64,000 nt of DNA from Litoditis marina (Eukaryota > Nematoda > Chromadorea > Rhabditida > Rhabditidae): contig OZ038438.1 of assembly GCA_964036275.1 (NCBI GenBank), positions 806,001 to 870,000 on the forward strand. Reading direction: 5' to 3'. Of this stretch, positions 25,289-35,522 are shown piece after piece. Each line of letters starts with the position of its first letter. The stretch's first letter is position 1. The position numbers and the translations under genes were made by a program. The notes below the pieces were generated by a model. The model made no database searches and was not told the origin of the DNA. It saw only the letters and a list, made by a program, of their open reading frames with translations.

Positions 25289-26602
25289 CTGGAAACAAAT
25301 GTTGTGGAAAAGTGAGGATGATAAGAAACAGCACAAGTTCATTAGTCATTTGGTATACCGACAAAATACTGTATACAGTTCGATTGTTTTCGTACTTCGT
25401 CTGACTCTTGCCAAAACGTTTAAAAACGGATATTTGAACAAACCTGTGTTAGAAATATTTTGCAATAGATAAAGCAAACCTTTTGTCTTTTTTTGATGAT
25501 ATAACCTTTCCATAGAAGGAACTTCAATTGTTTCCAGAATCCGATCATACTATAATGCTTGGCTCATTTCGAATATCTGCAATGAGAGACTTTCATCGCA
25601 GACTTTCTCCTATGAACTATGTTTTCGACACACTTATTCAATTTGAAAAGCACAAAGGATTTATGAATTTGAGGACAAAATCAAGCGAAGAAGAGCATAA
25701 CATCAGATTCAGTAACCAGTCTGTTTCATTCCAACGTGGAGTTGTACAGTATGCTGTTTTCAAATGAGTGTTATATCTTTTTTACGGAAACTGTTGTTGA
25801 CATTAAGTTGTTAATAGGTGGAAAAAAGTTTTTTCTGGAGTATAAGGATGTTTAAGAGTTCCTTAGAGTTTCTAACGTTTACTGTATGAGTCTATGTAGG
25901 AATGACAAGGACTATATTAGAGACACGTTCGTCAACAGACGAGAGCTGTGCACACCAATAGCATCTGTCAACATTGAAGCTTGAAACACTACAGAATGTG
26001 TTTTGCGACAAAAGAACAATTTTGTGAACGAGAAAAATGAACAATAGGCTCACTCTCATAAACCCAAAAGGGCCATTCTTATGCGACAAAGATGTGAGAA
26101 GAACTATGATAATAGGTTTCACTCAAGTTTCATTATGATTCCTGCAAATTTGTATGAAACTCGGTCACTCTGATAAATGTCTCGGTAGAATGCGGAAGTT
26201 CGACACAAAACAAAACTCATTTTCATATGCCACCTGCTTGAACAATAATGCAAATATAAATGAAAGTGGGAGATGCTGGATGCGCAAACCACGTGTACCT
26301 TCTATATTCACGTTTTTGAACATAAATAAGTCGCTCGCGCACTCGTGTTCCGATCAAACATTCCGGTTTACCGGACACACAAACGACCAGACAATCAGGG
26401 AACCAGAGCAACACCTTTTTGCCAACTATTCGACGTGTTTTCAGTGAAACTGAGCATATACACGGAGTTTGGGAACATCTCTATCAATCCTCCCCCACCC
26501 TCCAGATTCTTAGTCAGAACGGAGCTATGGGACTTTCACCCCCCCCCCACAGGTGTAGGTACCACAGGACTAATTTTAGCGTAAACGGAACAGTGGGGGA
26601 AG

Positions 26603-26823
26603 TATAGTCGCCATCTTTCCTACTGAGACTCCTACAGTACAGTTTCGAGTTTCCCAATCGTTGTTCAACTTTATCGAAAGAGAATTCGAACATTTCTTGT
26701 TATAGGTGATCAGATTCGAATGCAAAGTTTGTAAAGAATTTTGATTATATTCACGTCATTGAAACAGGCTTGAAGTTTGGTGATCTTACTGTAGGAGTCT
26801 CAGTAGGAATGAAACAGACTATA
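26603..26823. mobile_element. MITE, CTATAG-ended family, copy B
   Basis: About 221 bp. The left end TATAGTCGCCATCTTTCC then CTGAGACTCCTACAGTA matches the reverse complement of the right end (CTTACTGTAGGAGTCTCAG, then GGAATGAAACAGACTATA). Non-coding. Confidence 0.8.
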
Positions 26824-28227
26824 ACATGTTCCGCTGAATTTTTGTTCTATATATGACTTAGCAGCTGCGCAAGTAGCATCTTTTTCGATACAACGGTCAG
26901 CTTGAACAAACATTCGGCGTTATTATGTTCTAATCATGAGGTTTCACTAGTATTAATTCGAAACATAGAGAGTAATCGCACTATGTCGGGGACAGAATAA
27001 GAGGGGGCAATAAAAAATATGCGCGGTTTTCATAACTTGCCTACGTTTGGAAATGTGGTTTAATCAGAACCGAATCAGAAATAATGATATACAACTTGAG
27101 AACGAAACTGATGAATGATAATCATGTCATTCGAAAGAAATAAGACAACTGTTGTGCTTTTAGAATATCGAGTTAACTTATAGGCTAACCAGACATAATT
27201 TCGCCCGTTAATTATAGTAGTTTTATGTGGAAACCGGGTTGATAGTGTACGCAAACAGTTTGAACATACGAGCCGTTAAGAAAAATAAAAAGATACAAGT
27301 CGGACATTATAATTCTAGTGATGAATGTACCGAATATACACGTATGTCAGAGAAAATTGTTGACTTGTCAGTGTTTATTGAAGTCACTCACACACCGTAT
27401 GCATGAGGTACCGGAACTGTCTTTGCCGAGAAACTAAAAGTTACAAGAGTTCCCTCGAAACTTTGTTGCCATAGCGATAACCGAATAATGTGAACCTCAT
27501 CCAAGCGGAACTTAGTTGTTTTGAGAATGGCCTCAGCCAGGTGGTCGCTAATTACAGTAGCGCAAGAGATGTTTGAGATCAGCCGGAAATTGCGCTAATA
27601 AAGAAGCAGACAATGAGGCATAGATAGAGTAGTTAGTGGAGGGGGGAAACAGCACTTTCCAATATGTTCTCTTTATCGATCAGTGCGTTTGTTTGCTCAC
27701 ATTTCGGCAGTCGAAGAAGCTAGTTTCAACTGTCTGAATAAGCGCCAAAACTCAGTCAAATAAACAGTAAGGGGCAACAGTGATTGATTATGTTATCAAT
27801 CAATTCACTGGAAACTATCGGGCACAGTTGTGTTCCAAGACTGCACTCTGATCATTTCTGCTGACGCTCTTCATTCAAGCCCTAAATAGCGCAATGAGAT
27901 TTCTTGTATTCACACTATGTGCATTTTTGAAATACACATTAGGTTGCAGGAAGTTTTGCAAAAAGCCTGCGTCAGGCGGTCAGCTGACGTAAATAAGAAT
28001 TATCGGCGACAAAATATGGCTAATACTAGGTTAAGTGTGAACACGTAATGTTCTTTTGCGAAATCCACTATTTTGCAGATTTCCAAGAAAAATATTGAAT
28101 ATCAAAACTTGGAATGAAAACATGAAACCTATTTGATTTCCGAAATTTTTAATGCAAAAACGGGAATTATAATCGAAAAACCACTTCTAGCATGTTCAAG
28201 CTCTTGGGCTTGTGTTTATATGTTTTT

Positions 28228-28396
28228 CTAATTAGATTTTTTGGTAAACCTCTCCACAGCAGTCTTTTCTTGTGGCTTAACATTACGCATTTTTCCATCT
28301 TTAAACTCACATTCAACACAAACGTCATCGCTAAAAACTTTTTCTCGCGAGACATGACAAACTTGTTCTGAAACATAATCGTCTTTTGAAGAGGAC
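28228..28396 (-). CDS. Possible coding exon, unrecognised protein (3' end)
   Basis: On the minus strand an acceptor-like AAATCAG precedes a 56-codon frame (starting in phase 2) that ends in TAG at 28230-28228. The peptide is rich in charged residues and has paired cysteines (DDVCVECEFKDGKMRNV). I do not recognise a family and see no matching upstream exon. The overlapping 97-codon frame on the same strand is less protein-like. It could be the last exon of a small gene, or chance. Confidence 0.25.
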
Positions 28397-28894
28397 CTGA
28401 TTTAATTTTTTTCGCAACATAAATTAAGCGTTTGTCCATAATAATTGTTCTGTAACTCATGTTTTATTCTTTAGTCTTTTTGAACCTGCAAGGTATCCTT
28501 CCGTTCATTATTGGCTCGTTGTTATGACACAACATTAAACAAACATGGTTTGGCACGGTGATTCAGAATAATAATGTTGTAATTTTATGAGAAAAATGGT
28601 GTATTCACAAAAAATAAAAGGAGATAAACATTACATTCAGTGCGTAAACCTAAATATATTTCTACCATTTTTACCGGGGACAAATTTATGATCCACATTA
28701 TTTTAAAACTGAACATGGTTTTGATTTAATAATAGTTTTCTTCTGTTTCCCAAGTGTATGTTCAGTGGAACTCACTTCCGCATGGAAATGTTCTTGTTTA
28801 GTAGCATGGAATAACAGAAGAATCAATACAACGTTGAGGTTCTCAACGGAACGGGAGAATGAAGGCTGAATTGGACGAAAGCCGAGTTCGCAAG

Positions 28895-29022
28895 TCAGAA
28901 ATTAGGGAAATCCCCGTCGAAAATGTTGCCTGTCATCCCAATCTCCTCCAATGTTGGCATTTTCACAATGTGTTCCGTCATATCCCTGGCTATCGCGAAA
29001 CAAACAAATCCGATTTCAACAG
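28895..29022 (-). CDS. Possible terminal coding exon, unrecognised protein
   Basis: A good acceptor (TTTTTTGCGCTCAG on the minus strand) opens a 41-codon frame ending in TGA at 28897-28895. The peptide (FVCFAIARDMTEH, then MPTLEEIGMTGNIFDGDF) has a protein-like composition unlike the surrounding intergenic frames. No upstream exon was found. The function is unknown; a chance open frame is possible. Confidence 0.3.
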
Positions 29023-29334
29023 CTGAGCGCAAAAAAGCAGAGTGAACCCGCCCGCAGAGAACGCATATTTTCGTTCAAGAGAGGCGCCAGAGTTTTCCGT
29101 ATACCATCTCAAATAAGCACGTGATTTGGTTGGTTTTTGTATGCAACACGTGAAGACCCATTTCTCACGTTATTAACCGAGACATTCATTTGTTTAGTTG
29201 AAACAGTTATAACAGAAAACTGATTTCTTTTTCCTGATCAATCCTCAACAACTTCAATTCACTTCTTCGTCAACCTAAAGGCACATTTTGGTTCAGTGAT
29301 ATTCATTGTTGCTCGAGTCATATTCTTCGAAGGT

Positions 29335-29551
29335 GTAGTTCGTTTCATCCCAACTGCGACTCATTGGCATCGTGCCAGTATTTTCGAACGACTATTTCTT
29401 AGATTATGCACAAGTATTCTAAAGGAAGTATTCATTTACGTGTTCTCATGGAACTGATCAACCATTAACAGAGCTTTGCAGTCTTTTCAAATGCTTCAAA
29501 GTGGTGAAAAATACCACCACCAAGTCTCAGTAGGAATGACCGGAACTATAT
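29335..29551. mobile_element. MITE related to the CTATAG family, TTGGC variant
   Basis: Left end GTAGTTCGTTTCATCCCAACT then CGACTCATTGGCATCGTGCC; right end AAGTCTCAGTAGGAATGACCGG then AACTATA. The same layout recurs at 40853-41093 and 42143-42379. Confidence 0.65.
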
Positions 29552-30148
29552 GATTGGTCGCCATGAATCATCGTTTGATCTAAAGTTTTTTTCTCTTCAA
29601 ACATATAGTTTTAGTTATAACAAGCGCTCGGGAAACATATTCGAATTGTCTCAAGTCCGTTATCCGATCCGAGATCTCACCCAGGTATCCTGCCCTCCAG
29701 CTATCTCTATGTTCCATCGATTCCCTTTCTACACCGAATTTATCTACTCCACAAATTACTCAGTTCTCGGACCCTGCCAACTTTTCTGTGAAACGTGTTC
29801 GTAGCCTGCGGTATGGTTTGTGAAAATATTCCTAATTCCACGAGCTCCCATTTGAAATCTCGGACAGCTTATCTTATAGCTTGCAGTGAAAATAAACATT
29901 TATGTTCCAAATGGTTCACTAATATACCTAGACAAAGACAAATCGTTAACATTATATGGGTATTTTACGGCGAAATACAATAAAATAACCTCAAGGGGAG
30001 TTCACTTTATCATGCTCTCCTATCGTGCAGTGGTTCCCACCTCAATAAGTAGATTGTGAGCGAGCGAAGACTTACACAATACAAATATAGTATAAGGTCA
30101 TCTACAGCATTCTTTGAAATTTTACAATTTCACTCTTTCTAATTCCAG

Positions 30149-30160
30149 ATGTGTTCATGA
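30149..30160 (+). promoter_or_regulatory. Minimal upstream ORF overlapping the glycosyltransferase start
   Basis: ATG TGT TCA TGA begins right after an acceptor-like TTCCAG (30143-30148). Its stop codon TGA (30158-30160) overlaps the main ATG (30157-30159) by two bases. If the message starts at or before this acceptor, translation of the main frame would need leaky scanning or re-initiation. The acceptor itself suggests a 5'-UTR intron or trans-splicing. Confidence 0.45.
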
Positions 30161-33100
30161 CTCGGATACGATATCGACCCAGTCATGTATTTCAACATTT
30201 CACTACCACTATCATCCTTCTCACACTTTTCTACCTAGTCGTCAAGTATTTTACACTTGGAGTAAGATACTGACATGTGTTCAACAACAAACAGAATGAA
30301 GCCTCGAGTCATAGTAGTGAAAACTTGAACATGATAATCAATAAAGGAGTCCTATCAGCAAACTTTACTTTCCTTATAAGTTTTTGTATAGTTTCAATCT
30401 CTGTCATACTTTCCGCCCATCCAATAAAACTGGAATAACGACGGAAAGGTAATGGGATTGAACTAGTAACACAGCTCAACAGAAGCCGTTTTACCCTGTC
30501 TTTCCTTTGCGACCCCTTTATTCTGTAGATACAACTGATTCTTCAACGGTAGTTCATGGAGTAGTACCTCCATTTTTAAGTATTCACATAAATGACTTCA
30601 AGTTTTCATACAGGGCGCCAGTTTTTAAGTAGAATAAAAAACCTGTACTAATAATATTGTTATATTTTAATGAGCTTCAATTATAGTTTTTGATTTGGTG
30701 ATGCATTCATGGGCTTTGGTTGAGAAGTTCGGCTGCACAATCATTTACCAGCTGCTAGCTGTATTTTTTTCAATTTGTCGTTCTTAATGAAGGACGATTA
30801 TGTGGTCCAATCGCAACGTTTCAGTCCTTCAAACAGCAATACAATCTTCAATTGCAGTTTAAAGGACCGATGTCACGGGATTGGTCCACATAATCGTCCT
30901 TCTTTAACAGCCGTTCTTCAAGAAGGAGAAGCTAGACGACTTCTCCCCCCTTGTCCGAGATGCGCATCGCTCACTCGAAATAACCATCCTCGTCGTCTTG
31001 AATCATGACTCCAACGCTGACGAATACAGGTAATATTCAACGGCAGCATACTGTAGCATTAGTTTTTGCTGTGTGAATATTTCCAAACGATGTGTACACT
31101 ATTGCACAGCAGTTGAGATATTGAACGAATAAGATGAGACTGTAGTTTCGTATTTTAATATGATTTTGTAAACAATCTTCTACAAGATCCGAATGAATTT
31201 CTCATATTGTGGTGGTGGATATGCAGCAATCTTCAGCTAAACTTACAGTTACCCGCTGAAGACATTGAGGTGTTATGCTCTTCAAAACCGTTACAATCTC
31301 AAAATAGTCAATGACTCGGATTACTCAGCCATCTGCAAGCAAGATGATGTGAGTGCCCACGACCTTAGAACATTTTCGCCATTCACGCTTTTTTCACGTT
31401 ATAACCATTTTTCTGTTTAGCCAACAGAAAAGCCTGAAAAAAACAGTTTGAGTTCATTTCGAATCTGGTACCAACGGAGCACTACTTACAAGTAAAAGTG
31501 GCACAGTCAATAACACGAAAACAAATTTTGCGGTTTGATGTTTGTGTATCCACCATTATCGATAGGCATCCATTCTTGCAAAAGAATTTGAAGAAATCGT
31601 TCGTATTCCATACAGAACATATTGCTCATGATTCGTGTGAAAATTTAAAAAAACATTTGGTACTAGAGAAACAATGTAATAGTTTTTGGATACAACATCC
31701 TTCAGTTCAGTACATGTTCCGACGTCACTGCGTGGCCGCCGAAGTTCTGAAAGAAACCGATTGGTTACTTTTCCTGGATGCCGATATCGCGGTCGTCAAT
31801 CCTAGGCGGTAGGTGGTTGTTTAATTGACATGCGCGTACTGACATACTGTATCTCCAAATTACTTCTGTGCACGTGTCTCCGTTTCTTTTCCACGATTGG
31901 CATTGATCACTCAATGCAAGTCCTCGTATCCCATTCGAGAATAAATATCCTCATTCTCATAAAGTAAGCAACAACAACAACGTGAACCCAATCAGTGGAG
32001 AACGAATACACTCGTTCCAGGCTGATCGAAGAATACATTGACAAGTCATCGTATCTGACATTCTACGATCGTTTCACTTCCTGGGAAATTGCCATGGGAT
32101 CCTACATCGCCTTCCGGGATGAATGGACGATATCATTTCTCAGGGATTTCGCAGATTACGAAAAGCGTTTGCCAGCTAGTTTCCATGGCACTGACAACGG
32201 AGCGATACATGTGAGTCGATTACGCTCAGAAAGGAGTTGAGTTGGATATTAGCATGAACGCACTTCCATGAAAACCACTGCCGTAGCAAGGTTGAGCGCC
32301 AAATACCATTAATTAGGACGTTCCTGTCCGTTTGATATGTCAGAATAATTCTTCAGCACACTCAACAATTTGTGGCAAGTAAGGGAAAGGGCAATCTAAA
32401 AACCTCACTTTGAGGCTAGAAGATTTGGTCGCACGCAACCTCATCAGTTACTCAAATTATCCGTGCGTTATTTGGTTGAGCTAGAAATAAATTATTCAAA
32501 GAAAACAGTAGAAATAAACAAGAGAACCCCCGGGAACAAGCCAACTGTGGATTGATTCTTTTCAATTTTCTTCAGGCCTTTATTGTGGAGAGGTTACTGC
32601 CCCATTCTGTTTCTAAAGCTGCTGGTCCCTGTTTTGACATCTGGCATCATTCCACGGGATTCCCCACACTTTTCATGTTCGAAGCATGTATGCGAATGGT
32701 GATTGGCGACCGATTGAAACTGGACAGACTGAGAATAGTTCCCAAGGTTAGTCAGGGACATTCGCGGTAGCGGTACTCGTTGAGGTCGTCAGCAATCTCT
32801 CGAAACTACCAATGAATCACGGGATATTTTTGTGAAAAACGCATGAACACTTCACGAACTGTATATTTTTTCGATATTAACATCAACTGATCAAGCTCAA
32901 GAGAACCTTCTATGTATCGCGCCGTAATTATTAACGCGGCCGATAGGGTTCGCTCTTTCCAAAGGTGCCCGCCCATACGTTGTATGTTTGACTATACCGC
33001 TGTGTTTGTAGTTCTATTCCGTTGCTCTCCGGTCAAACACTGTGAATAACGGCATAATTCAATCTACAACAATGATTTGGCCACTGTCAATATCAATTCA

Positions 33101-33820
33101 CTAACTCAGGGACAAGGTTGGGTTCGCGATATCTGGCTGACCAACTCGGAGTGGAGTCCCGAGAGGGACTTCATGTTGCATGGACTCAAAACCAGTGACA
33201 GAGCCAGTGTCCCAACTGGACCATTGGGACGACTCAGGTGAGATTCATATCATTGAAATACACAATATTTAGTTCAAGAAGTGATATATTCTTCGATAAA
33301 TCAAAAAGGCGTTTCAGACTTTCATTTTTGTATAATATCGCATTTTAATAGTTTTAATAACTAAGGCATGTTTATTTAGGAGTATGTTCTGGTCCAGGTT
33401 CACTTGGTTTCCGCCAATAGAGGAGCAGCACCTAGATCTGAAGAGTAAGTTATATCATACTGTATGAAGAACTGTATGAACTAGGAGTTAAGCTGTGTGT
33501 ATTGCTCTCTTGGGGTAATTTGCGATACGTCATAACGAAATGCACATGTGGGTCTAACAAACGGTGGAATATAGGCACTGTTAACGAGGGCCGGAAGTAA
33601 ATTGACCTATTCGACATTCTGATTTTCAAAACAACGTAAGGAAGTTTCTGGAATTCTCTGTATCTCGATTTCAGGCTGTGCTCGGGGAGATGCAGTTTGG
33701 CAATACGATAACCGCCTCAGGGTATCCAAACAGAGCATTGAGACGAGATTTTCGAAGATTCGCCAACAGGTGGAGCGAGAGAAATACCAGTCACTTGCCG
33801 GTGTAACGCATTATCTTTAA
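30157..33820 (+). CDS. DUF273-type glycosyltransferase, type II membrane protein, complete
   Basis: Nine exons: 30157-30261, 30911-31029, 31249-31348, 31711-31808, 32021-32210, 32576-32746, 33110-33237, 33380-33444, 33675-33820 (stop TAA 33818-33820). All phases match and the total is 373 residues. The N-terminus is a short cytosolic tail (MTRIRYRPSHVFQHF) and one hydrophobic anchor (IILLTLFYLVVKYF), as expected for a Golgi or ER lumenal enzyme. The catalytic-like core has MFRRHCVAAEVL, the metal-binding DXD within WLLFLDADIAVVNP, then FYDRFTSWEIAMGSY, SFHGTDNGAIH and WVRDIWL. These are the conserved blocks of the DUF273 family (PF03314), putative nucleotide-sugar transferases known to me mainly from nematodes. 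Donor and acceptor sugars are unknown. The exon-2 acceptor lies three bases after a MITE (30784-30907). Confidence 0.9.
30784..30907. mobile_element. TTAA-flanked hairpin MITE, copy 2
   Basis: TTAA at 30784-30787 and 30904-30907. The arms AGGACGATTATGTGG and CCACATAATCGTCCTTCTTT are complementary, with an inner pair around GTTTAAAGGACC-like sequence. 124 bp. It lies in intron 1 of the glycosyltransferase gene and its right arm is the pyrimidine-rich stretch directly before the exon-2 acceptor CAG (30908-30910). Confidence 0.85.
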
Positions 33821-33852
33821 TCGAAATGTGTACGTACTACTTGTATACTGAC

Positions 33853-33858
33853 AATAAA
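33853..33858 (+). terminator. Polyadenylation signal AATAAA of the glycosyltransferase gene
   Basis: Canonical AATAAA 33 bases after the stop codon. Confidence 0.75.
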
Positions 33859-34980
33859 TCAATTTCACAAGGAGTTTATCATAATACGAGATGAACTATG
33901 GTGTACAATGAGTTTGCAGCCAACTCTATTTCTCCTGGAAGAAATTTTATAGTAGAAACTGATCCCCACAAATATGTAGACTATTTGTGAGAGTCTGGCC
34001 CTAATTTATTTACGGTTTTGTATGAGAAATATTGTCGCATACAATTTCCGTATGCTATCGCACTGCATTTCATTGTATTGCATTTGTGTTTTATTGATTA
34101 CACCATTCATCCGGGACTTCATCTCCAAACAATATCCCGACCAAATGTTCATAACACCGCTTATTTTTGTTGTTGTTCTAAACTATTTATTGTAAAGTTT
34201 TGTAGAACAACACGGTTTACATGGAGTTTCAATTTTGTATGCACACGTTTAATCATAGGTTTTTAATAAGACTTCGATTTATAGGTGTGTTGATTCTGCA
34301 GATGTTGGTAAACATTTCTACAAACACATTTCAGATTACACGATAAATATAATACCATTTGGTGAGAACAAATTGTGCCAATTATTTCTTCACAGAAAAC
34401 GCTCCTCCATTTCATTATTCTATTCTTGTACAGTGCGTGTAATGTTTCTCAGAACTATTCATCAAGGAACATGGATGATTGACTTTTGATGACTGAGAGA
34501 AAATTACAACTTAATTCTCACGCTTTACATTTTTGGTTTCCTGTTAGTTTTGACCTTTTCTGCTGTGTTTATGTAGAATCGGTCGTACAGTGTCTGCAAC
34601 TACCAGAAAACTCACACATTTTGGATTTATATCATTTGAAAACAAAAACCCTTTTTGATACGAAGTTTGTATTTGTCTCATAGCGAAGAAGTGTTCTACT
34701 AGGAAGCCTTTCTCTAATCCTGTCAATCCTTAATCCACGGACTCCCATAATAGAATCGCAATTAGTTATAATTTGAATCGATGAGAAATATGGCCAGTGT
34801 TTGTTAGAGTTGTAATAACAATTCATAATTTTGTTTACACGGTTCCATGTCGCTGATTGAAATGATAATATTGCTCGGTACGACTGTCACGTTTCATTTT
34901 TCTCGGTCACAAAATCGAAAACTAATGCGACCAAGTGAATGCAATGGTCTCTCGGGGGATGAAGCTTGAAACGGTACCTC

Positions 34981-35218
34981 TTATAGTCTGTTTCACCAAT
35001 CGATGTACTCCTACAGTAATCCGTCAATTATTCAAGGGGTGTTTTCTAATGAAAAAGTCATTACTTTGGTTTCAAATTTTCAGAGTTAGTAGTAGTAAAC
35101 ATGTAGAAAACACTATGAACATTTTGAGGCGTTCTGAATACGCTAATATAGTAAAATTTGACCTGGAAGTGTTAGCAGATTACTGTAGAGGGTTATAAGT
35201 GGGTGGAACAAACTATAC
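34981..35218. mobile_element. MITE related to the CTATAG family
   Basis: Left TTATAGTCTGTTTCACC with ACTCCTACAGTAATC; right GATTACTGTAGAGGGTT and GGTGGAACAAACTATACTA. About 238 bp. It is followed at once by GTTCTGCTGAGTTTGTAGTT, a dispersed motif. Confidence 0.65.
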
Positions 35219-35398
35219 TATGTTCTGCTGAGTTTGTAGTTTGATCCGGTTGTGCTCCAGCCGTAGCTCCGAAATACAGCTGTGTATCTAGGGCAAACTA
35301 CAAGTTTCCAGACAGTCAGGTGATTTTATCGTCGTAGTGAAACTAACGACGCATATCTCATCCGGTTGTAGTCACTCGCAGTTGTTAAATTCAAATGT

Positions 35399-35522
35399 TT
35401 AAAGAAGGACGATTATGTGGACCAATTCCGTGTCAACGGTCTTTTGAACTGCAATTGAAAAATTTGTTGCAGTTTAAAGGACTGAAGCGTTGCGATTGGT
35501 CCACATAATCGTCCTTCTTTAA
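35399..35522. mobile_element. TTAA-flanked hairpin MITE, copy 3
   Basis: TTAA at 35399-35402 and 35519-35522 around arms AGAAGGACGATTATGTGG and CCACATAATCGTCCTTCT. 124 bp, the best-preserved copy. The inner pair is GAACTGCAATTG-like against GTTGCAGTTTAAAGG. Confidence 0.88.

Larger units (their letters stand above)
25289..30156. other. Region between the ABCA and glycosyltransferase genes
   Basis: About 4.9 kb. It must contain the missing first exon(s) and promoter of the ABCA gene, but I could not identify them. Seen here are a single CTATAG-family end near 25878-25925, a full copy at 26603-26823, a related element at 29335-29551, and two possible minus-strand coding exons (28228-28396 and 28895-29022). 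Other open frames are short and lack splice or family support. Confidence 0.6.

Noticed and set aside
27402..27440. Possible first ABCA exon (QFRYLMHT on the minus strand)
   Set aside because: No in-frame initiator, a stop shortly upstream, and only a weak resemblance to the ABCA N-terminus.
27465..27482. X-box-like GTTGCCATAGCGATAACC upstream of the ABCA gene
   Set aside because: It misses the consensus at the last position (AT instead of AC), and its distance to the unknown ABCA start cannot be judged.
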